Shown one piece after another: positions 22,355-34,458 of a DNA stretch of 64,000 nucleotides; position 1 is the stretch's first letter, and each line of letters opens with the position of its first letter. A program made the translations under genes and the position numbers. The notes under the pieces are model-generated. The model was not told the origin of the DNA and ran no database searches. It saw nothing but the letters and a program-made list of their open reading frames with translations. Origin of the DNA: Sistotremastrum niveocremeum HHB9708 (lineage: Eukaryota > Basidiomycota > Agaricomycetes > Sistotremastrales > Sistotremastraceae); the NCBI GenBank assembly GCA_001630475.1, contig KV419403.1:193156-257155 (forward strand), read 5' to 3'.

Positions 22355-22689
22355 GCTTGATATGTCGATGCGCTGGTGTCGAGGCAGGTGATACACAGAT
22401 ATATATACAGCAGAATACCCATGCAGGCAGAGCCTTTCACAAATTCAACGAGGCGTCCAAAGGCCACTCAAGATCTCACGTTCGGTTGATGAGTAAATTA
22501 GACAGGGGGGGGGGTGGAATCTCGATTTTTTCGACGCGTTCGTTTGCAAGGAAAATAATCAGTCATCTGCAACAAAAGTGCTGCAGACTCAGACCCTTCG
22601 AGCGGAGTAAAGAGAAGCTGCCGCTGACTAATAACCTTTGCCTCCGGCAGAAATGCGTCATTCGACCTCTAGAATCCACGGTCTCGACC
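22355..22689. other. Intergenic with a G10 homopolymer
   Basis: 335 bp between the SfnG stop and the NAXD start. A run of ten G lies at 22505-22514. No gene seen. Confidence 0.5.
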
Positions 22690-24005
22690 ATGACCGTTTC
22701 AAAGAAAATATTCGAACAAATCAAACTACTCATACCCCCTCTGAATGGAACTCTCCATAAGGGTCAAGCAGGTTCACGAATTCAACGGATGTTTGAGATT
22801 GGAGGCTGATCAATGCATGACGCAGGCAGAGTAGCAGTTCTCGGAGGTGCTCTTGAGTGCGTTCTGCGTGCAAGATTCTGATGCAATCACTGATGGGACG
22901 ACTTTAATTAGCTATACAGGAGCTCCCTTCTTCGCAAGCATATCTGCACTGCGGACTGTGCGTCAATCCAAGGATTCGCGACTGGAAAGACAGCCTAAGC
23001 ATCAAACTAGGGAGCTGATTTATCGCATGTCATCTGCTCCCCAACTGCTGGAGGAGCAATAAAATCATATTCACCGGATCTCATCGTCCATCCAATTCTC
23101 CGTGAAGAGATGTACGTCCCGACCCATCTAAGAAACCCAACCGACCTTACCAATCTATCCATTCGGCAGACATCCACCAGATCTCGAATCCACCATCGAT
23201 GGACTTCTATCGCGTCTTCATGTCCTTATTATTGGCCCAGGGCTGGGTAGAGAAGACTATATGCAAGCGTTCGCGCGACTCACGTTATCGTTGGCCAAGA
23301 AGCAAGATATGTACGTTGTACTGGATGCTGATGCCCTTTGGATGGTGCAGAAGGACCCGGAGACTATCAAAGGATATCCTAAAGCAGTCTTGACACCTAA
23401 CCTGGTCGAATTCAAGCGTTTGTGCGAAGCCTTAGTCCGTCACCGCGTCTTCCATATCTCTTCAGAGAACTGACGGCCATCGATAGGATATTGATCCAAA
23501 GTCTGATCCCAAGACTATTGCATCGCGCGTTTCTCTGGCCTTGGGAGGCGTTACGATTCTTCAGAAAGGCGCATCCGATATCATCTCGGTGAAGACGCCA
23601 GATAGTGCTTCTGAGCATCAAGATGAAACTGTGGAAGTTGACGTTCCCGGAGGGTTGAAGCGCTGTGGAGGCCAAGGCGACATTCTGAGTGGCATTGTTG
23701 GGACTTTCTTGGCTTGGGGCAAAAACTACGAAAACGGGGTTTACGGGTTCGTTTTCTTGTTTTCTGTCAATCCGCACGCTCATCAGCGATTATCTAGAGA
23801 ACCGAAGTTTGGATCGACCAGAATTCCTATACTCTCTGCTGTAGCTGGCTGTCTTGTCATGCGTACAACTTCCAGAAGAGCCTTCGAGAAAGAAGGCAGA
23901 GGAGTCGTTACGCAAGATATGTTGCCTGAGATTGGAGTAGCGTTCTCTGAAGTCTTCGGTGCTGGAAGTTTCGGCGGTGAGAAAGAACAGAAGGCTAGAA
24001 GTTGA
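22690..24005 (+). CDS. NAXD: ATP-dependent (S)-NAD(P)H-hydrate dehydratase
   Basis: A ribokinase-fold repair enzyme that uses ATP to turn damaged, hydrated NAD(P)H back into NAD(P)H. Visible blocks in order: [110 protein letters not shown] and [18 protein letters not shown]. The last carries the GGQGD catalytic Asp and anion hole typical of CARKD/NAXD. The C-terminus ([17 protein letters not shown]) closes the family's usual length. Six or so short introns are present. It is a conserved housekeeping gene in the same orientation as SfnG, and its position there may be incidental. Confidence 0.92.
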
Positions 24006-24811
24006 GTAGTGTGTCTAGTAAGGTTAGGTTAAGCAGTCTAAGAATAAATTTTGTATTCTCCACGTGCGGCGAATTTCTCGGCATCGCACATGGTAGCGCC
24101 GGAAATGCCACCGCCTTCTTCGTGTTCGCCAGCGCTCCGAAGCTCGTACTGAGCTATTTCAGCCTTGTCTTCCTCCAAGCTCTAGGGAAATCCACGTTCA
24201 TAAAGCACCTTAATGTTTTCTCAATCTAACATGGCGGAAGTGTCTGACATCTTGCTCTTGTTGATAACGGACTTCATTCTGTCAAGGTAAACGACGTCGA
24301 CCGAACCTCGGGAAAACCTACGCGTTCCTCGACTCTTTCCTGCCAGGCCGACACATCAGGGATGCTAGCTTCTTTCCAAGGTCATGAGATGGGGCTTCAG
24401 CCTTCAACCCGAAATCCAACCGCACTTGAAACCGAAAATCTACCCTATGGTAGTCTTGCTGGCCAATCGTCTCATTGTTCCTGACCGTACGAAGCAGCCG
24501 CTGGCGTAGACTTTGTCCCTACGGACCATTCATTCTATTCAAAGCAAGTGAATGTCCATTAGTCTGGCCCAAACGGCGTCCACTGCTCCTGAGCTTCGAG
24601 CGAATATCCGAAGCCTCTCCTTCGCTCTCGGAGAATTCACCATCTACAAGCCAAGATGGTCATGAAACTTGTGCTTCGAGATCGCGTCGAAAGCTACCGG
24701 AATTTCGTTAAACGTGACTTCTGTACCTGATGCTTCTAGCGATTCGGTATAAATTCATGGCTTTCGTGTGTATGGGACGCGAGTCAGGCCTTTGATTCCC
24801 CAATATCCGCC
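24006..24811. other. Intergenic; GH6 promoter region
   Basis: About 0.8 kb between the NAXD stop and the GH6 start. It contains the GH6 TATA box; no other feature was recognised. Confidence 0.5.
24748..24754 (+). promoter_or_regulatory. TATA box of the GH6 gene
   Basis: TATAAAT 58 bp upstream of the ATG at 24812. Confidence 0.55.
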
Positions 24812-26228
24812 ATGGTTTTCAATTCACTCTTTGCATCGTTGGTCCTCGCTCTTCCTGTCTTCTCGTCCGCAGTCCTTCCCCGAACTACGAATGGGAATGA
24901 CAAGAACCCTTTCCTTGGCAAAAGCTTCTACGCCAACAGCAACTATGCTAAAGAAGTCCAGCAATCTATCAATGCCTTCCTGAAGAAGGGTGATCTTGCT
25001 AACGCAGCTCGTGCAAGAACCATTGCTGAGGTTCGCATTCTTTTCGTTCTCAAAAGTGGCACAGACTTCTGACGCTTTTTGAAATTTACCAGACCGGCAC
25101 CTTCTACTGGCTCGATACTACCGCCAAGGTTCCTACCATCTCCACCATCGTGGAAGAGGGAATTCTTTCGGAGATCCTCCACCTCCAAAAAACGACTTTC
25201 CAGTTCGTCGTATACAACCTCCCCGACCGTGACTGCTCTGCTGCATCCTCCGCGGGCGAACTCTCATTCGCCAACAACGGCCTCAACCTCTACAAGAACT
25301 ACATCGACCAAATTGCCGCCCAGATCCACAGATTCCCTCTCGAGACCTTTGCCTTGATCATCGAGCCTGATGGATTGGTACGCGAACCATTTTGCTTCTC
25401 GTGTTCGCCTATTAAATTTCATCTAGCCCAACATCGTCACCAACGCTGACCCCACTACTGGTGTTCCCAAATGCATTGCTGCCGCATCTGGTTACAAGCA
25501 GGCCGTCGCTTATGCCATCTCCAAGCTGCAAGCACCCAACGTCGCACTTTACCTCGACGCCGGCCACGGTGGATGGCTCGGATGGGCTGGTAACCTCCAG
25601 CCCGCCGCCGAACTCTTCGCTGAAGTCGTCGGCCTTGCTACCAAGGGAAGCAAAGTACGTTGCTTAAGCATTATCATCGTCAACCGTGCCTGACACCTTA
25701 GCTCTCCAGATCCGCGGTTTCTCCATTAACACCTCCAACTACAACACCTACAATGCTTCGTACCAGGAGACCTTCTACAACTACGACCCATCGTACACCG
25801 AAGACCTCTACGCCAACAACCTCGCCCCCTACCTCAAGAATGTCAGCCTCCCCGCTCACTTCGTTGTCGACACTGGACGTGATGGCAAATACGGCATCCG
25901 CACTGATGGAAGTCAATGGTGCAACGTCAAGGGAGCCGGTTTCGGCATTCGCCCTACCACCACCACTCACGACCCTTTGATCGATGCTTTGGTTTGGTAA
26001 GCATGTCATTGCATACTAAGCAGACCTTCTTGAGCTGAATTATTTGATAGGGTCAAACCCGGAGGTGAATCAGATGGCACCAGCAACTCTTCTTCGCCGC
26101 GCTTCGACCCTACCTGCGTCGATTCAGCAGCCTTCACCCCTGCTCCCGAAGCTGGAACCTGGTTCGAAGCTTACTTCGAGTCGCTCCTCGCGAATGCCGT
26201 TCCCGCTATCCCTGAGTCTTGGATCTAA
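24812..26228 (+). CDS. Glycoside hydrolase family 6 cellobiohydrolase, no CBM1
   Basis: A secreted cellulase that cuts cellobiose from the non-reducing ends of cellulose. The signal peptide MVFNSLFASLVLALPVFSSA is followed directly by the catalytic domain, with no cellulose-binding module or linker. Five short introns. Conserved blocks: YNLPDRDCSAASSAGELSF (catalytic-site Asp), LIIEPDGL (proton-donor Asp), YLDAGHGGWLGWAGN, FSINTSNYN, FVVDTGRDGKYGIRT, WCNVKGAGFGIRPTTTT and VKPGGESDGTSNSSS. Disulfide cysteines in DRDC, VPKC, QWC and DPTC are present. The usual GECDGT reads GESDGT here. Probable role: wood or litter decay. Confidence 0.93.
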
Positions 26229-26636
26229 AGCCTCTACACGCTCATTCTCGTTTGAGTAAAATCAAAAGATCACGTTCTTTTTACTTAGCTATCATTATTC
26301 TCTTGTAGTCTTGTGGGGACCGATGCAATGATAAATTTGGCAATCATCATACACGAATTTGTTTGTCGAACTATCAAACTACATTAAAAACTGTCGACTA
26401 GCCGCGAAGCGACGAACAGGCCGAAGTGAAAATACAGAAACATCTAGATGGTTGAAAGGAGTGGTGTGTCGGAAGACATAAGTTGTGACCCAAAATCGGG
26501 GATAGGCAACAGTCGAGTGAATCAAAGAGAAGACTGACAAAACTAAGCTTAAGAGCGAAGGTATCATAAGACAATAAACGAAGAATAATAAAAGGAAGGG
26601 TAAGGATATCGAAGAAAGGCGAAACAGGAGGCCAGG
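26229..26636. other. Convergent 3' intergenic region
   Basis: 408 bp between the stops of the GH6 gene (plus) and P450-A (minus). AT-rich; no gene seen. Confidence 0.5.
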
Positions 26637-28876
26637 TCATAGCTGTTCTAGACTCGCCATCAAGAGGGCAGCCGACGCATCTGAACGAGGTGTAATGCAG
26701 CACTTGAAAGGCTTTGGTCGACTATATGGGTAATATGTAATATGTGAGTCACATTTCAGTTCGAAGAAATGTCTTTGCGTACCTGACGGCCGCTCCGGAC
26801 TCATACTCCAAATCCGGTTCGATGTCATTTCCAAATGCGTCCTTCGGTTTCGTGATGTCGAAAAGCGCTAGAACGGATGCCATAGTAATCCACATCGAGT
26901 TATCAGCAAGATATTTCCCAGGACAGACGCGTCTTCCAAAGCCGAAAGAAATGGTGATGGGGTCGCGAGGGACAGTAGCCAATTTGCCGTCTTCGTCGAT
27001 AAATCGCTCGGGGATGAACTTCGAAGGCTCCGGGAAGTATTCTTCGTCGTGCAAAAAGAGCCTGATTACGCTGAGGTTAGTGTGGCACTTGGCGCTCACT
27101 GAGCGCTCTCACCAGGCGTTTGGAATGAACATTGTTCCTTTGGGAAAGAAATAATCCCCATATCGGTCATCCTTCATGTTTCGGTGCGGAAGGGCTAATA
27201 TCGACGAGTTAGCACACATAGGGTTTCTGGACGAAAAATGCCATACCGAGCGGTGTTACGGGCTGCCACCTAGAGAAAGTTGAACCATGAGCTGTCAAAT
27301 CCTTTCACATGATGTGGTCACCATACCGATAGAGCTCTTTTAAGATGGCATCAACATAGGGAAGATTGACACGGTCGGCAAACATGGGAAGTCTTGAACC
27401 GTTTAGCAGATCGTCGATGTGCTGTTGAGCCTTCTTTTGGATGTCTGGATGGATCATCATTGCCAAAATAAAGGTGTCGAGAGAAGCAACGGTCTGAGAC
27501 GAAGCGAGATTAGCTTTGACGCCAGATCTCAGACAGGGAAAACACACTGTATCCACGGCGGCTGAGCGGTACCGAGAGAAGAGTCAATTTGTGCCGTCAG
27601 GGATGGTTTTAGATTGGCCTCACCGGTATAGGAAACGGCAGTACAAGCCATGATCGATTTTTCCTCCGTAATCTCGCCGGTACTCGCCGTGTGCGTTTCA
27701 ATGAGATTCTGAGCGATGCAAGGATGTATAGATCCGTCGGCCTTTGAACGATGGAAGAGTCAAGAGTCAACCTCGGGATGAATATGGATAGATGAGGTTG
27801 AGACCCTGACCATTTTCTGTTTGACTTGCTGGTAAGGCTCTCTGAATAATTGCTGCAGGATTGTGCGCATCAAATTCATTCGGGCCGCGAATCCAGAGCC
27901 GAAGATTATAGGAGGGAGACGCCATACTGTTATTCGACTGATGTCAGCGGCGATATAACAGTAACAAGCAAGATGACAAAGATACTCACGGGAAGGGAAG
28001 ATGTCAACAGGATGAGACCCGGGAACTCCAAGGGTTCCAAGAAGATCGCTGAATCGTTCTGCCAGAGAGATCCATTCGTCATTCTCTTCCTTCACACGGT
28101 GGCCGTAAACGATCATCATCACGATAGCGCCGGTCATTCTGTGAGCATGCGGGAAGGCACAAAAAAGATAGGAGTGAGAAATGGATACCGGCGAGCTTCG
28201 CTTGATGGGGCATGAAACAATGCTCACGTTCTACTATGCTTCTGGAAGCGGTCGGGAAATTTGAGAAGTTGTTTGCAGTACAGTAGAGCTTGTTCGTGAA
28301 GAGCGACGTTGTACGTCTTGGAGGCCGCAGGGCTGAGACATTGGGAGAGAAGCTTGCGTTGCCGCTGAAGTTCGTCTCCAAACGGGAGAATGGGGAGTGA
28401 CCAGTCCCAGCCGATCCTAAAAAAAGACAGAATCAGCGTTCTGGACTTGGAAACGTATTTGCTCGCTTTGTATTGGCAAGTCCATAATACTCACCATTTG
28501 CGAAAGAGAGTGAGGTTGGGTCTGTCGGAGTAGAGGGTGCCACGCTTTTCAAGCATCTCCATAACGGCTTCATATGAGTTGAGGATGACGATGCGCTGGC
28601 CGAGAATGGTCATTCCAATGAAATCGCCTTGGAAAAAAGCACAACAGACGGTCAGATGAAACGTGGCACAGGCAAAAGGAGCGACGACGCACCGTAGCTC
28701 TTTTTCCATTCAGTGAACGTGAGCCATTCGCGCCTGGACGGCATATCGAACAGATTTCCAACGACAGGAAGGCCTTTGGGTCCATTTGGAAATCCAGATG
28801 GAGTGCGAACAGAGGTCTTCCAGACGAAGGCAAACACAAGAGCTAAGCCTAACGCAGCGAACGGGAGCAGTGTCAT
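26637..28876 (-). CDS. Cytochrome P450 A (O-methylsterigmatocystin oxidoreductase-like)
   Basis: A microsomal class II P450 with about ten introns. The N-terminal anchor MTLLPFAALGLALVFAFVWK is followed by a hinge PNGPKGLPVVGNLFDMP. Other landmarks: MTILGQRIVILNSYEAVMEM, ERQRKLLS-type C-helix, and I-helix AAVDTTVASLDTF, where the usual AGxDT has Ala for Gly. Then K-helix ELYR, PERF, and heme loop FGFGRRVCPGKYL with the Cys ligand. The end reads RPKPFKCCITPRSD. The first ATG before the anchor was chosen, and a TATATA box lies about 105 bp upstream. Substrate unknown; paralogs B and C follow on the right. Confidence 0.9.
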
Positions 28877-29808
28877 TGCGGGGAGTTTCACAGTCGGTTC
28901 AAGGCAGGTGGTCGAATTTGAGGAGGTAGGGGGATGGAATAAACATGACAGAGGATAAGTCACGACGAGATTTAGAACAGTATATAGGAGATCTTACCAG
29001 AAACGGCAAGTCCCTGATGATTTCATTGTCGCACACTCTGAATTTCACTCCCAAGGCAGTCGGGAGCGCCGGAAAGGGCTGGACGCCGTAATTTGACCAA
29101 ATCCATCAGAAAATTTCGGTGCAACTTGGTCAAGGAAATATGCTCTTTGGACCTGGACCACGAGCGGCTTCTCGGCAGCGATCGCATTTGTCAACTCCGA
29201 CTCTTCCGTCGGTTTCCGGATGTAGTCCCGGCGACGAACTATACTAAATCGGGAAGCGATCTGGTCGAAATTGGTTCCGAAGCGGAGCGGCTCTGGAGAA
29301 TGGTCTAGGCTCAGGCAAGCGCTTCGGGCGAAAGCCGCTGACCCCCGAACGGCGGGGACCTGACTCGCGTAATTCGCTTCCTCGTCGATCAAAGAAGCCC
29401 CTTCATGGTTGCCACCGCGTCTTGACTGAGTTCACATTCAGAAATTCCCCATTCAAACAGTATGCCCTCATCTTCCCTGTTCACATAGATAGAATGCTGT
29501 GGAAATCTGCTCATAAAAGCCGAAAGAGCACTTCAAAACACTGCGTTTGTACTCTTTCCGAAGATTGGCAAAACGTCGGACGATTGCGAGACTATTATGT
29601 CGCTCCCAGCCCTTGTGCTACAGCGATGCCGGCCTATTTTGAAAGGAATTGATTGGTCCACGATGATCGAAATTCTGAGGTTTTTTTGCCCAAATGACAT
29701 CATGGCACGTGAAGGATCCCAAGCTTTTCATCCGGGCTAGGCCCTTAGGTCAACGGATCTCCGTGTTCTGTCTGCTGTTCAAGAGCGTCGCCGAGATATA
29801 GGCAACGG
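28877..29808. other. Spacer between P450 A and P450 B
   Basis: 0.9 kb; apart from the P450 A TATA-like box no feature is supported. Open frames on both strands near 29045-29390 have no family features. Confidence 0.45.
28981..28986 (-). promoter_or_regulatory. TATA-like box of P450 A
   Basis: TATATA about 105 bp upstream of the P450 A start codon. Confidence 0.35.
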
Positions 29809-32044
29809 TCATGATTGCTCCCGCTCTCCCATGTACAGCTGAACCAGTGGACCTGATCGCGGGGTCAGGCGACATCGATATGAGCGAGCATGACTGGCAC
29901 AATTAGCTTTGACCCTGTTTTTGTGGTAAGCCTCTTGCCTACCATGAAAGAGTGCCATGATCATATTGAAGGTCTGGATCGATCGTTTTCCCATTTTCAT
30001 CGATCGCCTTTGAGATGTCGAAAAGCGTAAGAATGACACTAATCGTCAGCCAAAGAGCCGAACTGGCGAAATACTTCCCAGGACAGACGCTTCGTGACAT
30101 TAATACTTGCGTCTGAGTCAAACACATTCGCTCACCGACGGCCTATTCCGAACGCAAGCTCCTGGACCTCAAAACATTGCGATTGGAGCTTCTCGCCTTC
30201 GATGAAACGTTCAGGTCGGAACACGGAAGGCTCAGGAAAATCATGGTCGTTCATCAAACAATGCCTGAGATGACATTCAGCCCTCCCATCTCGACTGAAG
30301 TTTCACTGGGTCTCACCATAAATTTGCGATTATTTGCGTGCCTGCCGGAATGAAGTACCCGTTGTACTCATCGTCCTCGGTCAATCTATGCGGTATGGCT
30401 ATCTCGTTTCAGTTGCATAACATGCTATGAGAGCTGCTGGTCAGACGAACCTAAGGGCCCTATCGGCTTCCACCTGAAACATTCAAGTTCTGAGACTTCG
30501 GCGCCAACCTGAGAGTTCGGGCCAACGCACCGGAATATTTCACTTAACAGAGCTTCTAGGTATGGCACCGCTGCCCGGTCTTCGATTTCTGGAAGACGCT
30601 CTCCGTGGAGAACGCTGTCAAGTGCATCCTGAGCCTTCTTCTGGACCTCCGGGTATGTCATCATGGCTAGTATGAATGTGTCGAAATGTGCGGCCATCTA
30701 CTTCGATGTCAGCTTGACATGTTTGAGACCAAAGACGAATAGGTACAATATCCGAACCGGCTGGAGGAAAAAGTTAGCGTGGAAAAAGTGAAGTTATTGC
30801 TGGAATACCGATGTACGCAGTCCCTGTCACTGCTTTGATCGCCCTCTCGTTCTCGATAAACCCGTCCTCTTGTCTATTTTGCTCGAGAAGCACGGATAAC
30901 ATCGAGCGGTTTGCTGTTCCCCTTTCCTGGATAGGTTTCAGCCTTCATTCAATAATATTCAGATCAAGTGCTTACGATTTTGCGCACAGTATCGGTGAAC
31001 GGCTTCACGAATATCTTACTCATGAGCTCTGATTGTTTCGTCACGGAATTCCTGAACTTGGAACCCCATATCCAAAGTGGGAGAGCGGCGACTAGAGATC
31101 AAACATCGGCATCGCTCTGGCCCAAATTATTCGGAACTCACGTTGTGGCATGACATCGATTGGATGGGATCCTGCATTTCCTAGCTTCGCCAATTCATTC
31201 ATGAGGTTATCTATCATTTCGACGTATTCATCTCTGTCTTCCGCAACTGAATTCGCGATAAACTTCTTGCTCTGATATTAGTGAGATGTCAAGTAATGTA
31301 CCTTTATGTCCATACGCAGCCATCATGATGCTTGCGCCAGACCATCTGCAGGACTTGAGATGGGGGAAAGGGCGAAGTTGCGAGATGAAGCGTTACCTGT
31401 GTGTAACCTTCTGAGGGGAATCTTGATGCTTTAGGAGTCCAAAAGCTGCATCGAGTGCCTCGTCTCTCAACATCGAGTGCCATTGAGGCATAGCGGTTGG
31501 TCCAAGACACATATTGAATAGTTTTCGTTGTAGATTAAATTCTTCGTTGTAAGGCAAAAAAGGTAATGTCCAATTCCAGCCGCCTCTGTCGAGAAATCAG
31601 ATCAGCAAATAGTAGTGGCGTAGCATTCGCTCTAATAGTTTGATATATATATACTTGCAGTTTTGACATGACATGAAGATGCGGTCGATCTGAATATATC
31701 GCACCGCGTTTAGCGAGCAGATCTTCGATTGATTCTCTAGAGTTCAGGATTACAATCGGTTTCCCAAGGATCTTTAGTCCGATTATTGGGCCTGTTAGAA
31801 TCATGATTATCTGAGCTGACTTCGAAGCGATTTGGCGAATACCGTATGTTGCTTTCCATTTCGAGAATGTTAGATATTGATTCTCGAAAGGAATGTCCAA
31901 TAAATTTCCAATAATGGGCACCCCTGCAGGCCCTGGAGGGAAAGGCAGAAGCTTCGCTCTTGCTGTCAATTTTCCCTTTATGACGAAAAGGAGGACAAGG
32001 ACTGCCAGAGCCAGAAATCTAGGATAAGGAAGCAAACTTGTCAT
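29809..32044 (-). CDS. Cytochrome P450 B, with an unusual I-helix
   Basis: A paralog of P450 A with similar intron positions. The membrane anchor is [20 protein letters not shown], the hinge [17 protein letters not shown]. Other segments: [30 protein letters not shown] (K-helix with E-x-x-R), [10 protein letters not shown] and heme loop FGIGRRVCPGKYF. The C-terminal exon encodes [14 protein letters not shown] and ends GEREQS. Where the I-helix motif AGxDT is expected, two short introns flank the coding sequence for AGSDI followed by MAAHFDTF. The conserved Thr is thus Ile with the only GT donor I can place. No break was noticed. The ATG at 32044 is the first in frame. Confidence 0.87.
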
Positions 32045-34458
32045 TCTGATCAAGCAAGAATCTATACAGTCTTGGAGTAGGAGTCTTATATGAATGTATT
32101 GCCGTTAGATAACGCCACACATGCAGTTTGTTCTTCCGCGCATCTCGGGACTAGGTTCTCCTAGAACTTTCTAGTTATCACAGCGTGAGCTCCACTCCAG
32201 GTACGCGACATCAGATCTGCATCAGATCCGTGGCGGTCGAGGGGAGACAGGGGCGATAGTGGTATAAATGTCGGAGAGCCACCTTTTTTCTGTTTAGACC
32301 GACAACGCATAGTGAGCCCGAGAACGGCGCTGTGAGATGAATGAGAGTTGTATTGTAAAATTGACGACCCTTTTGAGAAGCGGTGGTTAGAGTTTCTCCC
32401 TGCTGGCAAACTATCGGTCCATTGCTTGAGGATCGGAGATGTCGATAGGTGTTTCACTCGATGAGTGTTAGAACCGTTTATATCGGAGTTAGTGTGGAGT
32501 TCAATGGATTCCTTCGAGTCAAAGTATGATCCGCCGGATTTCTGAGTGCGTCATACCATATCGCTCACCCTGGGCCTGGGGCGATGAGCTTCCGCGACAT
32601 GGTAAAACTCATGAAGGGTCAGATAGTCTCCTCAGATGAGTATCAAGCCCATTACTCTGCCCACCATCCTGAGCACGGCATCACTTTCAACAATAGAGTG
32701 CATACCTGGGGTTTGAGTAATGCTTCAAATCCGAAAAGAGGATGTCTGACCCGATCAAAAGAGTTCAGGGTTTCAAGGTTCTCCAGTTTTATTGGGGCGC
32801 CCAATGATACGCAGGTAAGCATTGATCTTGATGAAAGTCGTCGCCAGGTGTGCATCCGCAAAGGAAATGCCTATAGTAATATCTTGTGTTCAAGAGAACG
32901 CCGGCTGTGGGCTTCCTAGCCTCGAACATGCTCAAAATAATCCCGCTCGGGATGGAATATTAGAGTCAGACCAGTCGGCTGAGCCTCGTTTCAGCCTATG
33001 AGACGTCCGTCTGGCGCTTTCATTCGTTCCATACGACCTGATGAGGCAAGTGACGAGGACAAGGCGTGAGGGTGCCGCGGGCCGAACTCCGACCATGCTT
33101 CCGGCCCGTCTTTGTTCCAACTCCGATAATTCGGTCTGTGTACCTTGATTCACGGAACAATTAGTTAGGACGACATGCCCTCGAAGCAGGCCTTCTGAAC
33201 GCACCGAACCTTAGACATACTTTACGGTCGGTTTGAGAACCAGTCAATTTGGCGATATGACCACGGTACGTCATACCACACACTGCACCAGTGCCAAATA
33301 TACCGTGCCTCCCCGAGCTGCGTCGGAATACCCAAGCCTGAAAAGACAGATATTTACTCGCTTTCTCTGGAGGATAATCCAAAGCCGGCCGTCAGAGGGT
33401 TGGAAGCGCCGAAAATGTTGTGACCTTGATTAGAAAAATCGTTGGCGCCAGATAACAAGGCAGAGTGTGGTAGTGATTGGATCGCTCCGGGTAAAACGAT
33501 CTCGGCCAAGGGCTATCGGAAAAACATCTAAGTTCTAGAGATGTAGGTGAGGCTACTGGCAGGAGAAGACGCAAATGAGGTCAACTATTCATTCGCCGCT
33601 GTCGGGCGCCTAACGATCCCGATGAGGTCGATGAACTTTTTTGAGATGACCCAGATTCATTCGTAATTATCTGCATAACGATAGATGCATTGGTTCAGCT
33701 GGTTGGTATCAAATGGAATGGACTTGCTGTTAAAAATATGGTCAGGGCCTGACAGAGGATCTAACTCATGGGAAGCGGGGATCATGCCCGTAGATCGATC
33801 TCAAGAAACGGGACCGAACGTCAATAGTGAAGGTCGCATCCCGCGGCATCAGGAAAGAAGTGCATAAACCTCGTGGTATGATTAGCGGCGATTGCTTGCG
33901 CACGACGTCGACGTCATTCTTCTAGCAGAAAACTTCAACAATCTTTGATTGCACCCTCTATTGGATACTGATGTTGTCGTTCGGAAAATTGACCTAGAGT
34001 TGCACGATTTCAGTGGCGGAACTATGTTCTGCGTTGCTGGGACTGGATTACAAGAGACAACTGCAAATTAAGATAAAGATTGAACGCATATATGACTGCA
34101 TCTGACCGTCCCGGTCAGACAAGCCCGCGGCCAAGCACACGAATCGAGAGCACAAGGATCTCAGGCTCACTGGCAGGCACCTGAAAACTTAGCTTTTTTA
34201 TCTATCCGATCGGCTTCGGAGAAAATTTGTCCAATGATAAATATCGTCTTCCTGGTTCACGCTCTTCGTCGCAGGGGCGGAAAGAACTCAGAGATACGAT
34301 GGGTGAGGGATTCCTAATTGGAACATCAAGAGGCGCTCGACAGTCACCCAGTGCTATACTGTTAAACCCAAGCTTTTGATCTTTCCATCCCTGTCCGTCT
34401 AACGCATCTGGGAACCTTGTCTGGCTCTGAGACCTCCCGGAAGAAACGCAAAAGTTTC
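32045..34458. other. Gene-poor stretch between divergent P450 genes
   Basis: 2.4 kb between the starts of P450 B (minus) and P450 C (plus). Open frames near 32161-32457, 32584-32919 and 32932-33382 have no recognisable product. A TATAAG-like motif for P450 B lies near 32086. Otherwise nothing seen. Confidence 0.45.

Noticed and set aside
22505-22514. G10 homopolymer as a G-quadruplex or regulatory element
   Set aside because: A single run without further G tracts; insufficient evidence.
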